A DNA stretch of 64,000 bases from an uncultured Prevotella sp. (GCA_937922435.1 CAKZVT010000037.1:19362-83361), one strand, 5' to 3'; counted from the first letter of the stretch, positions 34,941-43,949 are shown. The notes: generated from the letters alone by a model not told the origin. Made by a program: numbers and translations.

Positions 34941-35447
34941 ATGACACCGTTAGTAAGCATCATCATGGGCAGCACAAGCGACCTGCCCGTAATGGAAAAG
35001 GCGTGCAAGCTGCTTGACGACATGCACGTTCCGTTTGAAGTCAACGCCCTGTCGGCACACCGCACGCCCGACGCTGTGGAGCAGTTTGCCAAGCAGGCGA
35101 AGGCTCGCGGCATCAAGGTAATCATCGCCGGAGCTGGCATGGCGGCCGCTCTGCCCGGCGTAATCGCGGCATCGACCACGCTGCCCGTCATCGGCGTGCC
35201 CATCAAAGGCATGCTCGACGGCCTCGACGCGATGCTTAGCATCATACAGATGCCTCCCGGAATACCCGTCGCCACGGTCGGAGTAAACGGCGCGATGAAC
35301 GCCGCCATCCTCGCGGTGGAGATGCTCGCCTTGGCCGACGATGCCCTTGCGGCACGCCTTTCCGACTATAAGGCCGGGCTGGGAGCGAAAATCGAGAAGG
35401 CCAACAAGGAGCTGGCCGAGGTCAAGTATGAGTATAAGACTAATTGA
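34941..35447 (+). CDS. purE: N5-carboxyaminoimidazole ribonucleotide mutase
   Basis: A 168-residue class I PurE that converts N5-CAIR to CAIR in purine synthesis. The substrate loop IIMGSTSDLPVMEKA, the catalytic His in NALSAHRTPDAVEQF, IAGAGMAAALPGVIAA and IPVATVGVNGAMNAA are all at family positions. I start it at 34941 for normal PurE length; an ATG at 34914 adds nine residues and is possible. The heptamer repeat region and ispG follow. Confidence 0.96.
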   Translation: MTPLVSIIMGSTSDLPVMEKACKLLDDMHVPFEVNALSAHRTPDAVEQFAKQAKARGIKVIIAGAGMAAALPGVIAASTTLPVIGVPIKGMLDGLDAMLSIIQMPPGIPVATVGVNGAMNAAILAVEMLALADDALAARLSDYKAGLGAKIEKANKELAEVKYEYKTN

Positions 35448-35448
35448 T

Positions 35449-35571
35449 TGAATGAAAAATGAATAATGGACAATGAATAATGAGCCTGCGGATTTACGGT
35501 TCTTTTTCATTGTTCATTTTCTTTTCCATTCAAAATGGATTATTCATTGTTCATTTTTCATTATTCATTTC
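35449..35571. repeat. Heptamer inverted repeat of the AATGAAT type (family B variant)
   Basis: Left units AATGAAA, AATGAAT, AATGGAC (35449-35483) and mirrored TTCATTA-type units (35505-35571) fill the purE-ispG gap and end 4 bp before the ispG start. An in-frame ATG at 35473 lies in the repeat and is not taken as a start. Confidence 0.8.
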
Positions 35572-35574
35572 AGT

Positions 35575-37434
35575 ATGATTGACTTGTTCAATTACCGCCG
35601 CCGCGCGGCTTCCGAGGTGCAGATAGGCGGCACGCCGCTGGGCGGAGAGTGGCCTGTGCGCGTGCAGTCGATGACGACCACGCCAACCACCGACACCGAG
35701 GCGAGCGTGGCGCAGGCCGAACGCATCATCGATGCAGGCGGAGAGTATGTGCGCCTGACGACGCAAGGCGTGCGCGAGGCCGAGAACCTGAAGGACATCA
35801 ACGCGCGTCTTAGGGCCGACGGGTACATGACTCCGCTCGTGGCCGACGTGCACTTCAACCCACACGTGGCCGAAGTGGCCGCGCTGTATGCCGAGAAGGT
35901 GCGCATAAACCCCGGCAACTACATCGACCCGGCGCGCACGTTCAAGCACTTGGAATACACCGACGAGGAGTATGCCGACGAGCTGAAACGGCTCGAAGAG
36001 AGGTTTATACCTTTATTAAATATCTGCAAGGAGCACCACACCGCGCTGCGAATAGGCGTCAACCACGGCTCGCTGTCAGACCGCATAATGTCGCGTTACG
36101 GCGACACTCCCGAGGGAATAGTGGAGAGCTGCATGGAGTTTCTGCGCATTTGCAGGCGCGAACGCTTCGACGACGTTGTCATATCAATCAAGGCGAGCAA
36201 CACGGTCGTTATGGTACGCTCCGTCCGTCTGCTCGTAAGCGAGATGGAACGCGAGGGCATGAGCTATCCGCTTCACCTTGGAGTGACCGAGGCCGGAGAG
36301 GGCGAGGACGGCCGCATAAAGAGCGCGGTGGGCATCGGTGCGCTGCTGGCCGACGGACTGGGCGACACCGTGCGCGTATCGCTTAGCGAAGAACCGGAGG
36401 CCGAAATACCCGTGGCACGCCACCTTGTAGACTACATTACGCGCCGCGCAGGCCATACGCCCATCCCCGGCAGCGAGGCTCCGGGCTTCGACTGGCTGCG
36501 CCCCGAGCGGCGGTTGACCGCGCCGGTGGGCAATATCGGCGGACAGAATGTGCCCGTTGTCATAGCGTCGATGCTCGACGGGGGCGACCCCTCGCGGCTA
36601 AGTGCGGGCGACGACATCGTGCCCGACTATGTATATACCGGCCAGTCGCTGCCCGAAAAGCGCATCCCCGGCCAGCGTTACATCGTAGACTTCGGCGTGT
36701 ATGCAGGTCTTCAGGACACCAATGACGTATATCCCATATTCCCGTACAACGCCGTTCCGCTCATCGCGCAGGTAAAGGCGGAGGTTAAGTTCCTCGTGTT
36801 GCCCTACGGCGTAAGCACCGACGAATACATACCCTGCCTCAAGGCGCACCCCGAGGTCGTGGTGGTGAGCATGTCGAACCACAAGAACCGCCTCGGCGAG
36901 CAGCGTGCCCTGCTGCACGAGATGATGTCGGCCGGGGTGCAGAACCCCGTCGTTTTCTGCCAGATGTACAGCCACTCGCAGCAGGAGAAGGGCGACTTCC
37001 AGCTTGAAGCCGCCGCCGACATGGGTGCGCTCATGTTCGACGGCCTGACGGACGGCCTCTGGCTGATGAACGACGGCACGCTCGCGCCCGGCGACATCAC
37101 GGCTACAGCCTTCGGCATACTCCAGGCGGCACGCCTGCGCACGTCGAAGACGGAGTACATAAGCTGCCCCGGATGCGGCCGCACACTGTACGACCTGCGT
37201 TCCACCATCGCACGCATCAAGGAGGCTACGCGCGGCATGAAGGGACTGAAAATCGGCATAATGGGCTGCATTGTGAACGGTCCGGGCGAGATGGCCGACG
37301 CCGACTACGGCTATGTCGGTGCGGGCCGTGGCCGCATATCGCTGTACAAGGGCAAGCAGTGCGTCGAGAAAAACATACCCGAAGACGAGGCCGTGGAGCA
37401 TCTGTTGAGGCTAATCAACGGCACTTCTAATTGA
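35575..37434 (+). CDS. ispG: 4-hydroxy-3-methylbut-2-enyl diphosphate synthase, long form
   Basis: A 619-residue IspG (GcpE) that reduces MEcPP to HMBPP in the MEP isoprenoid pathway. The N-terminal TIM barrel has VQSMTTTPTTDTEASVAQ; a central insert of about 250 residues, including LNEP-like region absent from the E. coli enzyme, is the form known from Bacteroidetes, Chlamydiae and plants; the C-terminal [4Fe-4S] domain has SCPGCGRTLYDL and IMGCIVNGPGEMADADYGYVG, with the three Cys and the catalytic Glu. The final codon and TGA stop fall in a heptamer repeat that follows immediately. Confidence 0.96.
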   Translation: MIDLFNYRRRAASEVQIGGTPLGGEWPVRVQSMTTTPTTDTEASVAQAERIIDAGGEYVRLTTQGVREAENLKDINARLRADGYMTPLVADVHFNPHVAEVAALYAEKVRINPGNYIDPARTFKHLEYTDEEYADELKRLEERFIPLLNICKEHHTALRIGVNHGSLSDRIMSRYGDTPEGIVESCMEFLRICRRERFDDVVISIKASNTVVMVRSVRLLVSEMEREGMSYPLHLGVTEAGEGEDGRIKSAVGIGALLADGLGDTVRVSLSEEPEAEIPVARHLVDYITRRAGHTPIPGSEAPGFDWLRPERRLTAPVGNIGGQNVPVVIASMLDGGDPSRLSAGDDIVPDYVYTGQSLPEKRIPGQRYIVDFGVYAGLQDTNDVYPIFPYNAVPLIAQVKAEVKFLVLPYGVSTDEYIPCLKAHPEVVVVSMSNHKNRLGEQRALLHEMMSAGVQNPVVFCQMYSHSQQEKGDFQLEAAADMGALMFDGLTDGLWLMNDGTLAPGDITATAFGILQAARLRTSKTEYISCPGCGRTLYDLRSTIARIKEATRGMKGLKIGIMGCIVNGPGEMADADYGYVGAGRGRISLYKGKQCVEKNIPEDEAVEHLLRLINGTSN

Positions 37435-37534
37435 GAATTGAGAGTTTAGAATGGAGAATTATGATTACCCCTACCGGCTTTCAAGCGTCAAAGGTAATCA
37501 TAATTCTCCATTCTAAACTCTCAATTCTCAATTA
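37431..37534. repeat. Heptamer inverted repeat (family B) supplying the ispG stop
   Basis: Long perfect arms of TTGAGAA/TTGAGAG-type 7-mers with the TTATGATTACC core and a CTACCGGCTTTCAAGCG loop identical to that in the pdxB copy. The ispG TGA (37432-37434) is part of the first 7-mer. Confidence 0.9.
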
Positions 37535-37555
37535 AGCTGGTTTTCAACGACTTAC

Positions 37556-37628
37556 AAAAGGCCGTCTTTTAGCGTGTAAAAGACGGCCTTTTAGCGTGCA
37601 ATTCATGGCCTTTTGCAAAGCGAAAGGT
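37556..37628. repeat. AAAAGGCCGT palindrome (family A), copy 9
   Basis: A perfect hairpin AAAAGGCCGTCTTTT to AAAAGACGGCCTTTT (37556-37592), then a degenerate unit. Confidence 0.85.
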
Positions 37629-37636
37629 GGCTAATG

Positions 37637-37675
37637 AGACACCCACCCCAACCCTCCCAAAGGGAGGGAGCTTGA
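37637..37675 (+). repeat. REP-like palindrome (family C), copy 6
   Basis: ACCCACCCCAACCC and CTCCCAAAGGGAGGG; solitary, 15 bp from the left end of the MITE. Confidence 0.85.
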
Positions 37676-37690
37676 TTGCCTATTATAAAT

Positions 37691-37930
37691 TAACGTGAGT
37701 TCGGTATAAGGAACAATTTTACTAATAGAGAAGAACCTGCCTTTTTCTTTCGCCCCAAGTGGTCGGTTGGTATCTGTCATTCCGCGCTCCGACGCGGAAT
37801 CCAGTACCAATAACACTGGAAAAGCCTGGCTGTTTACACTGGATTCCGCGTCGGAGCGCGGAATGACAGATACCAGCCGACAGCTTGAAGTTGGATGATT
37901 ACCGATGTTTCTTATACCGAACTGACGTTA
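37691..37930. mobile_element. MITE-like element, copy 1 (240 bp)
   Basis: Terminal inverted repeats TAACGTGAGTTCGGTATAAG and its mirror, flanked by TA on both sides, which fits a TA target. An inner inverted repeat has 40-bp arms beginning GGTCGGTTGGTATCTGTC. It carries no gene. The copy at 54240-54479 is almost identical in the opposite orientation (three differences found by eye). Confidence 0.88.
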
Positions 37931-37957
37931 ATTTAACGTCAGTTCGGTATAAGAAAA
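37931..37957. mobile_element. Isolated terminal repeat of the same MITE
   Basis: TAACGTCAGTTCGGTATAAG lies head to head with the right end of copy 1, making a 43-bp palindrome. Only this end of a second element is present. Confidence 0.75.
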
Positions 37958-37962
37958 CCATC

Positions 37963-37990
37963 CTTTGTAGGGACATAATTCATTATGTCA
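37963..37990. repeat. Short 26-bp repeat (family E), copy 1
   Basis: CCTTTGTAGGGACATAATTC, with the palindromic ATAATTCATTATG inside; identical to 63952-63979. Confidence 0.7.
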
Positions 37991-38004
37991 GGCTGTCGGT
38001 AATA

Positions 38005-38201
38005 TGTTTAGGCGGATTTGCAATCCGCCTAAATTTACTATGAGGATTTGTAATCCGCTTAAACCGCGCATCTATAAGAATATGTCTATATATGAGCGGA
38101 TTGCAAATCCGCAATTAAGAACCGCCGGATTGCAAATCCGGCGGAACAAATGCCTTCATTGATAAACTTTTGTATGTCATCCAAACAAACTGCGGATGAA
38201 C
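38005..38201. repeat. Composite palindromic element (family D), copy 3, truncated
   Basis: In reverse orientation relative to copies 1 and 2. The four cores (38012-38142) and the right outer repeat CATCCAAAC...GCGGATGAAC (38178-38201) are present, while the left end is missing next to the MITE remnant. From here to 38410 I see only AT-rich promoter-like sequence. The repeats account for most of the 976-bp gap. Confidence 0.8.
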
Positions 38202-38334
38202 CCCTTTCGCTTTTTCACTGTACATTTCCAGCCTTTTTATCGGCAAAAACGGTTAAATTCACTGTTTGTGCAAATTTAATCGATTTTTAATCGCTGGTTA
38301 TCCGTTATTTTAGCGGTTTTTTATCGTCGGGGCA

Positions 38335-38342
38335 TAATTTTG
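38335..38342 (+). promoter_or_regulatory. -7 element for the GH71/99-like gene
   Basis: TAATTTTG, with no good TTTG 19-20 bp upstream; about 70 bp before the start. Confidence 0.4.
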
Positions 38343-38410
38343 TGCTCCGTAAGCTGTTGACGGCAGCGGCGTAATTATGAAAAACAACCAATAATTAATA
38401 CAACCAAGCA

Positions 38411-39721
38411 ATGAAGATAAGGACGATTATAGCGGCGGTGTGCCTCTCTACGGGCATCTGTGCGCAGGCTGCTACGAAGCATGCGCAGCAGACTTCGTAC
38501 CCGGAGTACAAGGGACTCATCATGGCCGGCTATCAGGGATGGTTTCGAGGGCCGCAGGACGGCATGAACCAGGGCTTCGGCCACTACGGCGTAGGCAAGA
38601 AGTTTGACGAAGACCACTGCACCATCGACGCCTGGCCCGACGTGAGCGAGTACGAGAAAACCTACAAGACCACCTTTAAGCACGCCGACGGCTCGGCGGC
38701 GTATGTGTTCAGTTCGGCCGACAAGTCTACCGTAGACCTGCACTTCAAGTGGATGGCCGAGTACGGACTTGACGGCGTTTTCATGCAGCGTTTCTTCGAC
38801 TACACGCGTCCCGGGAGCAAGGGCGGCGCGCCCGACAGGATACTCGGCTACGCGCTCGAGGCCGCGCAGAAGTATGACAGGGCCATCGCCGTGATGTACG
38901 ACCTGTCGGGACTGAAGGGCAACGGCGAGGACTGCTCGTCGGTAATAGCCGACTGGAAGAGGCTTGTCGACGAGCTTCGCGTCACCAATCCCGAGGGGCG
39001 CAACACCTATCTGCACCATAACGGCAAGCCGCTGGTGGCAATATGGGGCGTAGGCTTCCCCGACCGGCCTTACAACATACGCAACATCGGCCTGGAGAGG
39101 CTCATCGACTTCCTCAAGAACGACCCCGAATACGGCGGCTGCGCAGTGATGCTGGGCGTGCCGACGTTCTGGCGCACGCTCGAGGCCGACTGCGTACACG
39201 ACCCCTACCTGCACACCTTAATCAGGCAGGCCGACATCGTGCTGCCGTGGACCATACAGCGTTTCTCGCCGCTGCTGCACAACGACATGAACCGCTACCG
39301 CGACCTTATAATAGGCGACCTGCGCTGGTGTGAGGACAACGGCGTGGCCTACGTACCTGCGGTAACGCCCGGCTTCAGCTGGCACAACTTGAGCAAGAGG
39401 GAGTTCCCTGACGACGTAAAGCCCGTGGGCAGCATTCCGCGCCAGGGCGGACGCTTCTACTGGCAGCAGCTCTCGACGGCCATGCTCGCCGGAGCGGAGA
39501 TGCTCTACGTGGCCATGTTCGACGAGGTGGACGAGGGAACGGCCATCTTCAAGTGTACCGACAATCCTCCGGTAAGCGACAAGGCGAAGTTCATCGACAT
39601 GGACGGCAAGCCCTCCGACCATTACCTTTGGCTTACGGGAGAGGCCGCCAGGATGCTGCGCAAGGAAGCTCCGCTAAGCCTCGACATGCCTGTAAGGAAC
39701 ATGGCGGAGAACAAGAAATGA
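38411..39721 (+). CDS. Glycoside hydrolase family 71/99-like protein, secreted
   Basis: A 436-residue protein with a signal peptide (ends GICAQA). The start of the mature domain, YKGLIMAGYQGWFRGPQDG, the FKWMAEYGLDGVFMQRFF segment, AVMYDLSGL, and the late VTPGFSWHNL and MFDEVDEGTAIFK are characteristic of the GH71/GH99-like group in Bacteroidetes. These act on alpha-glycans (GH99 cleaves within mannosides); the real substrate is not determined. It is followed 45 bp later by a sialate O-acetylesterase gene, suggesting a small glycan-degrading operon. Confidence 0.82.
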   Translation: MKIRTIIAAVCLSTGICAQAATKHAQQTSYPEYKGLIMAGYQGWFRGPQDGMNQGFGHYGVGKKFDEDHCTIDAWPDVSEYEKTYKTTFKHADGSAAYVFSSADKSTVDLHFKWMAEYGLDGVFMQRFFDYTRPGSKGGAPDRILGYALEAAQKYDRAIAVMYDLSGLKGNGEDCSSVIADWKRLVDELRVTNPEGRNTYLHHNGKPLVAIWGVGFPDRPYNIRNIGLERLIDFLKNDPEYGGCAVMLGVPTFWRTLEADCVHDPYLHTLIRQADIVLPWTIQRFSPLLHNDMNRYRDLIIGDLRWCEDNGVAYVPAVTPGFSWHNLSKREFPDDVKPVGSIPRQGGRFYWQQLSTAMLAGAEMLYVAMFDEVDEGTAIFKCTDNPPVSDKAKFIDMDGKPSDHYLWLTGEAARMLRKEAPLSLDMPVRNMAENKK

Positions 39722-39766
39722 GACAATATCATCAAGTAGCGTAAGAATACCATTAATAAAACATCC

Positions 39767-41176
39767 ATGAAACATTTTAATCACTTCGCCGCCGCGTGCC
39801 TGCTATGCTTCACAGGCGCGTGCGGCGAGGCTTCGGCCAAGGTGAAGCTGCCCGCCCTGTTCTCTGACGGAATGGTGATGCAGCAGCTTAGCAACGCCCC
39901 CATATGGGGCGAGAGCGACAAGACGCAAGGCAGCGTCACGGTGAAGACATCGTGGAACGGCAAGGAGTACACCGCCGCCATAGGCGAGGACGGCAAGTGG
40001 AAGGCTATGGTTGAGACCCCGCGCTTCGGCGGCCCGTACCGCATCGAGATAAGCGACGGCGAGCCGCTCACGGTTAACAACGTGCTCGTAGGCGAGGTGT
40101 GGCTCTGCTCGGGACAGTCAAACATGGACATGACAATCGACGGATGCTACAACGACCCGGTAATAGGCGCGCTCGACGCGGTGGTCACTTCGACCGACAA
40201 CAATGTGCGCATGTTCACCGTAGACAAGAAGATGGACTCTAAGCCGCTGGCCGACTGCACCGGCCAATGGCGTGCGGCATCGTCCGAAAACACGCCCCAC
40301 TTCTCGGCTGCGGCATACTACTTCGCACGCAAAATACGCCAGGTGCTCGGCGTGCCGGTGGGCATCATACACGCTGCTTACGGCGGTTCGCGCGTCGAGG
40401 CGTGGATGAGCGCCGAGGGAGTAGCCCCGTTCAAGGGCATGAAGGAGGTGCAGAACGAGTGCATACTGTACAACGGCATGATGGCTCCCATAGTGGGCTA
40501 TGCCATGCGCGGCTGCCTCTGGTACCAGGGCGAGGCCAACATGGACTATCCCGACCTGTACACCAAGCTGCTGCCGGCCATGGTGAAGGACTGGCGCGAG
40601 AAGTGGGGGCAGGGTGACTTCCCGTTCTATTACGCGCAAATCGCCCCATATAATTATGGTAAGGGCGACGGCATAGGCAAGAACTCGGCCTATCTGCGCG
40701 AGGCGCAGACGAAGTGCCTTGACCTAATACCCAACTCGGGCATGGCCATACTGACCGACATAGGCTATCCGAACACCATCCACCCGATGAAGAAAGAGGA
40801 GGTGGGCGACCGCTTCGCATACCTTGCGCTCGGGCGTACATACGGCATGAAGGGTTTTCCCACGAGCGGACCGCTGTTCAAGGAGATGAGCATCAAAGGC
40901 AAGGAGGTCACCGTTACGTTCAAGGAGACCGGCCGCGGAATGACCTCTTACCGCCAGGACATCAAGGGCTTCGAGGTGGCCGGGGCCGACAAGGTGTTCC
41001 ATCCGGCGAAGGCGCGGATAAGCGACGACCCGAAGAAGGTCGTAGTGTGGAGCGACGAAGTGGCTGCTCCCGTAGCCGTGAGGTTCGCCTTCAAGGACTA
41101 TACAGACTGCAACCTGTTCAACTATGCCGGACTGCCGGCGTCGTCGTTCCGCACCGACAACTGGGACGACAAATAG
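39767..41176 (+). CDS. Sialate O-acetylesterase-like SGNH hydrolase, secreted
   Basis: A 469-residue esterase. The signal peptide ends near GEASA; TGAC is a weak lipobox, so anchoring is unclear. The Ig-like N-terminal part (LPALFSDGMVMQQ) is typical, and the SGNH domain has VWLCSGQSNMDM (nucleophile Ser in GQSN), IIHAAYGGSRVEAWM, GCLWYQGEANM, and the late D-x-x-H region IHPMKKEEVGDR. It removes O-acetyl groups from sialic acids or other sugars. Paired with the upstream glycosidase. Confidence 0.9.
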   Translation: MKHFNHFAAACLLCFTGACGEASAKVKLPALFSDGMVMQQLSNAPIWGESDKTQGSVTVKTSWNGKEYTAAIGEDGKWKAMVETPRFGGPYRIEISDGEPLTVNNVLVGEVWLCSGQSNMDMTIDGCYNDPVIGALDAVVTSTDNNVRMFTVDKKMDSKPLADCTGQWRAASSENTPHFSAAAYYFARKIRQVLGVPVGIIHAAYGGSRVEAWMSAEGVAPFKGMKEVQNECILYNGMMAPIVGYAMRGCLWYQGEANMDYPDLYTKLLPAMVKDWREKWGQGDFPFYYAQIAPYNYGKGDGIGKNSAYLREAQTKCLDLIPNSGMAILTDIGYPNTIHPMKKEEVGDRFAYLALGRTYGMKGFPTSGPLFKEMSIKGKEVTVTFKETGRGMTSYRQDIKGFEVAGADKVFHPAKARISDDPKKVVVWSDEVAAPVAVRFAFKDYTDCNLFNYAGLPASSFRTDNWDDK

Positions 41177-41231
41177 GCATGGCGCAGCCGTTAGCGCATA
41201 GCTGCGCAACGCTTTGATAATCAACTGTTTG

Positions 41232-41310
41232 TAAAAGGCCGTCTTTCACATTGCGAAAGACGGCCTTTCATCTGCCAATCGATGGCCTTTTGCCGTCCGA
41301 AAGACGGCAG
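41232..41310. repeat. AAAAGGCCGT palindrome (family A), copy 10
   Basis: A hairpin GTAAAAGGCCGTCTTTC to GAAAGACGGCCTTTC between convergent genes, then a second unit. Confidence 0.85.
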
Positions 41311-41313
41311 ATT

Positions 41314-41405
41314 AGTGAAGAGTGAAGAACGAAGAGTGAAGAATTCAAGTGCCTGCATGATGAGACGGACATTAATTCTTCACTCTTCGTTCTTAACTCT
41401 TCACT
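41314..41405. repeat. Heptamer inverted repeat (family B, GTGAAGA type) abutting the upp stop
   Basis: Arms 41314-41345 and 41374-41405 of AGTGAAG/GAACGAA-type 7-mers. The right arm ends in the first base of the upp stop codon. This is the intergenic relative of the copy within miaB. Confidence 0.9.
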
Positions 41406-42064
41406 TACACTTTGTCGCCATAGCATAGGTCGCCGGCGTCGCCGAAGCCCGGCACTATGTATTTGTGCTCGTTCATTCCGGGGTCGATGGCGGCGCACCA
41501 CACGGTAGTCTTGTCGTCGGGGAACGTGCGTTTGACGTGCTCCAGACCCTCGGGCGCGGCTATTACGCAGGCCACGTGTATGCGCTTGGGCGTGCCCCTG
41601 GTGAGGAACGCCTTGTAGCCCAGCTCCATGGAGCCGCCCGTAGCCAGCATCGGGTCTACTATAATAAGCGTCTTGCCCTCGACGCTCGGCGTGGCAAGAT
41701 ACTCCACGTGTATGCCCACCTGCGTGTGCTCGTTGTCTGTGTATTCGCGGTACGCGCTTACGAAGGCGTTGCCCGCGTGGTCGAACACGTTGAGGAAGCC
41801 CGCGTGGAACGGCAGTCCGGCGCGGAAGATGGTGGCCAGCACCACCTTGTCCGCAGGCACGTTGACTTGCGCCGTGCCGAGAGGCGTCTTGACGTCGCGC
41901 GTCTCGTAGTCGAGTGTCTTGCTTATTTCGTAGGCCATCATCTCGCCCACACGCGTGATGTTGTTGCGGAAGAGCAGGCGGTTCTGCTGGTATCCGCAGT
42001 CGCGCATCTCCATCATGTACTGCCCGATGATGGAATTTTCTTTGCTAAGGTCGATTATCTGCAT
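41405..42064 (-). CDS. upp: Uracil phosphoribosyltransferase
   Basis: A 219-residue salvage enzyme making UMP from uracil and PRPP. The PRPP-binding motif is IIVDPMLATGGSM, with TIFRAGLPFHAGF upstream and the uracil-binding end WCAAIDPGMNEHKYIVPGFGDAGD. It has its own promoter (42094-42125) divergent from pckA, and its stop codon lies at the edge of a heptamer repeat. Confidence 0.96.
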   Translation of the reverse strand: MQIIDLSKENSIIGQYMMEMRDCGYQQNRLLFRNNITRVGEMMAYEISKTLDYETRDVKTPLGTAQVNVPADKVVLATIFRAGLPFHAGFLNVFDHAGNAFVSAYREYTDNEHTQVGIHVEYLATPSVEGKTLIIVDPMLATGGSMELGYKAFLTRGTPKRIHVACVIAAPEGLEHVKRTFPDDKTTVWCAAIDPGMNEHKYIVPGFGDAGDLCYGDKV

Positions 42065-42093
42065 GGAAAACCAATTACTTTATAGTATGTCTG

Positions 42094-42125
42094 CAAAAGT
42101 AAAAATATTTCCTATTTTTTGCAAA
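42094..42125 (-). promoter_or_regulatory. Promoter of upp
   Basis: On the minus strand TTTG (42122-42125), a 20-bp spacer and TACTTTTG (42094-42101), a full consensus match. Confidence 0.75.
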
Positions 42126-42215
42126 GTGAAAGTTGCAAAAGTACTTCGTGGAGTTTAAATTTTCAATACTTTAACCTAAAAACGGTTATGGTTGGCATTT
42201 TTACACGCACGCGAG

Positions 42216-42246
42216 TTTGCCGATACATTAATTTTTAGTACCTTTG
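42216..42246 (+). promoter_or_regulatory. Promoter of pckA
   Basis: TTTG (42216-42219), a 19-bp spacer and TACCTTTG (42239-42246), a full consensus match. It places the transcription start near 42252, which rules out the GTG/TTG-type extension before 42307. Confidence 0.8.
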
Positions 42247-42306
42247 CAGGCGGTTTGGGAAACCATGCAGGAAACGGATAAATCACTTTTTAAATACTTC
42301 ATTAAA

Positions 42307-43911
42307 ATGGCAAATTTAGATTTAAGCAAGTACGGAATCACTGACGTGAAGGAAATTCTCCACAATCCGTCTTACGAGGTATTGTTTGAAGAGGAAACAA
42401 AAGAAGACCTGACAGGCTATGACAAGGGTCAGGTAACTGAACTTGGAGCTGTCAACGTGATGACCGGCGTTTACACCGGCCGTTCGCCTAAGGACAAGTT
42501 CATCGTGATGGACGAGACTTCAAAGGACACCGTATGGTGGACTACCGATGAATATAAGAACGACAACAAGCCCGCTTCGCAGGAGGCTTGGGCAGCCGTT
42601 AAGGAAATAGCACAGAAGGAACTCTCTGGCAAGAAGCTCTATGTAATCGACGGCTTCTGCGGTGCCAACAAGGACACACGCATGGCTGTGCGCTTCATCA
42701 TGGAGGTGGCTTGGCAGGCTCACTTCGTAAAGAACATGTTTATCCGCCCGACAGAGGAGGAACTGGCAAACTTCGAGCCTGACTTCGTTGTCTACAACGC
42801 GTCGAAGGCTAAGGTTGAGAACTGGAAGGAGCTGGGCTTCAACTCTGAAACGGCTGTTGTGTTCAACGTAACTTCAAAGGAGCAGGTTATCATCAACACA
42901 TGGTACGGCGGCGAGATGAAGAAGGGTATGTTCTCTATGATGAACTACTTTTTGCCGCTCAAGGGCATCGCTTCAATGCACTGCTCTGCAAACTGCGACA
43001 TGAACGGCGAGAACACCGCTATCTTCTTCGGTCTGTCAGGCACTGGCAAGACTACCCTTTCAACCGACCCGAAGCGTCTTCTCATCGGCGACGACGAGCA
43101 CGGATGGGACGACAACGGCGTGTTCAACTTCGAGGGTGGATGCTACGCCAAGGTCATCAACCTTGACAAGGAGAGCGAGCCCGACATCTACAACGCAATC
43201 AAGCGCGACGCCCTGCTGGAGAACGTTACTGTTGACGCCAACGGCAAAATCGACTTCAACGACAAGAGCACGACGGAGAACACCCGCGTATCTTACCCGA
43301 TTTACCACATCAACAACATCGTTAAGCCCATCAGCCACGCTCCCGCTGCAAAGCAGGTTATCTTCCTGTCGGCTGACGCGTTCGGCGTGCTTCCTCCCGT
43401 GTCAATCCTCGACCCCGAGCAGACGAAGTACTACTTCCTCTCTGGCTTCACAGCCAAGCTCGCAGGAACAGAGCGCGGCATCACCGAGCCTACTCCTACA
43501 TTCTCTGCTTGCTTCGGCCAGGCATTCCTCGAACTGCATCCTACAAAGTACGCAGAGGAGCTGGTAAAGAAGATGGAGAAGAGCGGTGCAAAGGCTTACT
43601 TGGTGAACACCGGCTGGAACGGTACAGGCAAGCGTATCTCTATCCGCGACACTCGCGGTATCATCGACGCCATCCTGAACCACTCGATTGACGCTGCTCC
43701 TACGAAGACAATTCCTTACTTCAACTTCGTAGTGCCCACGCAGCTTGAGGGCGTTGACCCCAACATCCTCGACCCACGCGACACTTACGCTGACGCAAGC
43801 CAGTGGGAAGAGAAGGCAAAGGACCTCGCAAGCCGCTTCATCAAGAACTTCAAGAAGTATGAAAGCAACGAGGCCGGCAAGGCTCTCGTAGCTGCAGGCC
43901 CGAAGCTCTAA
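42307..43911 (+). CDS. pckA: Phosphoenolpyruvate carboxykinase (ATP)
   Basis: A 534-residue enzyme that interconverts oxaloacetate plus ATP with PEP plus CO2; in fermenting Bacteroidales it often runs towards oxaloacetate for succinate formation. Visible motifs: TGRSPKDKFIV, NTWYGGEMKKGMFSMMNY with Lys and substrate ligands, the P-loop GLSGTGKTTLS, IGDDEHGWDDNGVFNFEGGCYAK with the metal Asp, and the C-terminal VNTGWNGTGKRI. The start MANLDLSKYG is favoured by the promoter position. A terminator follows the stop. Confidence 0.97.
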   Translation: MANLDLSKYGITDVKEILHNPSYEVLFEEETKEDLTGYDKGQVTELGAVNVMTGVYTGRSPKDKFIVMDETSKDTVWWTTDEYKNDNKPASQEAWAAVKEIAQKELSGKKLYVIDGFCGANKDTRMAVRFIMEVAWQAHFVKNMFIRPTEEELANFEPDFVVYNASKAKVENWKELGFNSETAVVFNVTSKEQVIINTWYGGEMKKGMFSMMNYFLPLKGIASMHCSANCDMNGENTAIFFGLSGTGKTTLSTDPKRLLIGDDEHGWDDNGVFNFEGGCYAKVINLDKESEPDIYNAIKRDALLENVTVDANGKIDFNDKSTTENTRVSYPIYHINNIVKPISHAPAAKQVIFLSADAFGVLPPVSILDPEQTKYYFLSGFTAKLAGTERGITEPTPTFSACFGQAFLELHPTKYAEELVKKMEKSGAKAYLVNTGWNGTGKRISIRDTRGIIDAILNHSIDAAPTKTIPYFNFVVPTQLEGVDPNILDPRDTYADASQWEEKAKDLASRFIKNFKKYESNEAGKALVAAGPKL

Positions 43912-43949
43912 GCATGGTTACAATAAGCCTTTGTGCTTGAAAATAATGC

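Noticed and set aside
35473..35574. N-terminal extension of IspG rich in Phe, His and Ile
   Set aside because: It is translated heptamer repeat. The ATG at 35575 gives the usual N-terminus of the long IspG form.
38005..38150. GGATTTGCAATCC cores as a CRISPR array
   Set aside because: Cores are palindromic, of both orientations, with unequal spacers that are themselves repeated between loci, and there are no cas genes.
41177..41404. tRNA or other structured RNA gene in a hairpin-rich gap
   Set aside because: The hairpins are family A and B repeats with no cloverleaf or T-loop motif. The same holds for the other gaps, so I call no tRNA.
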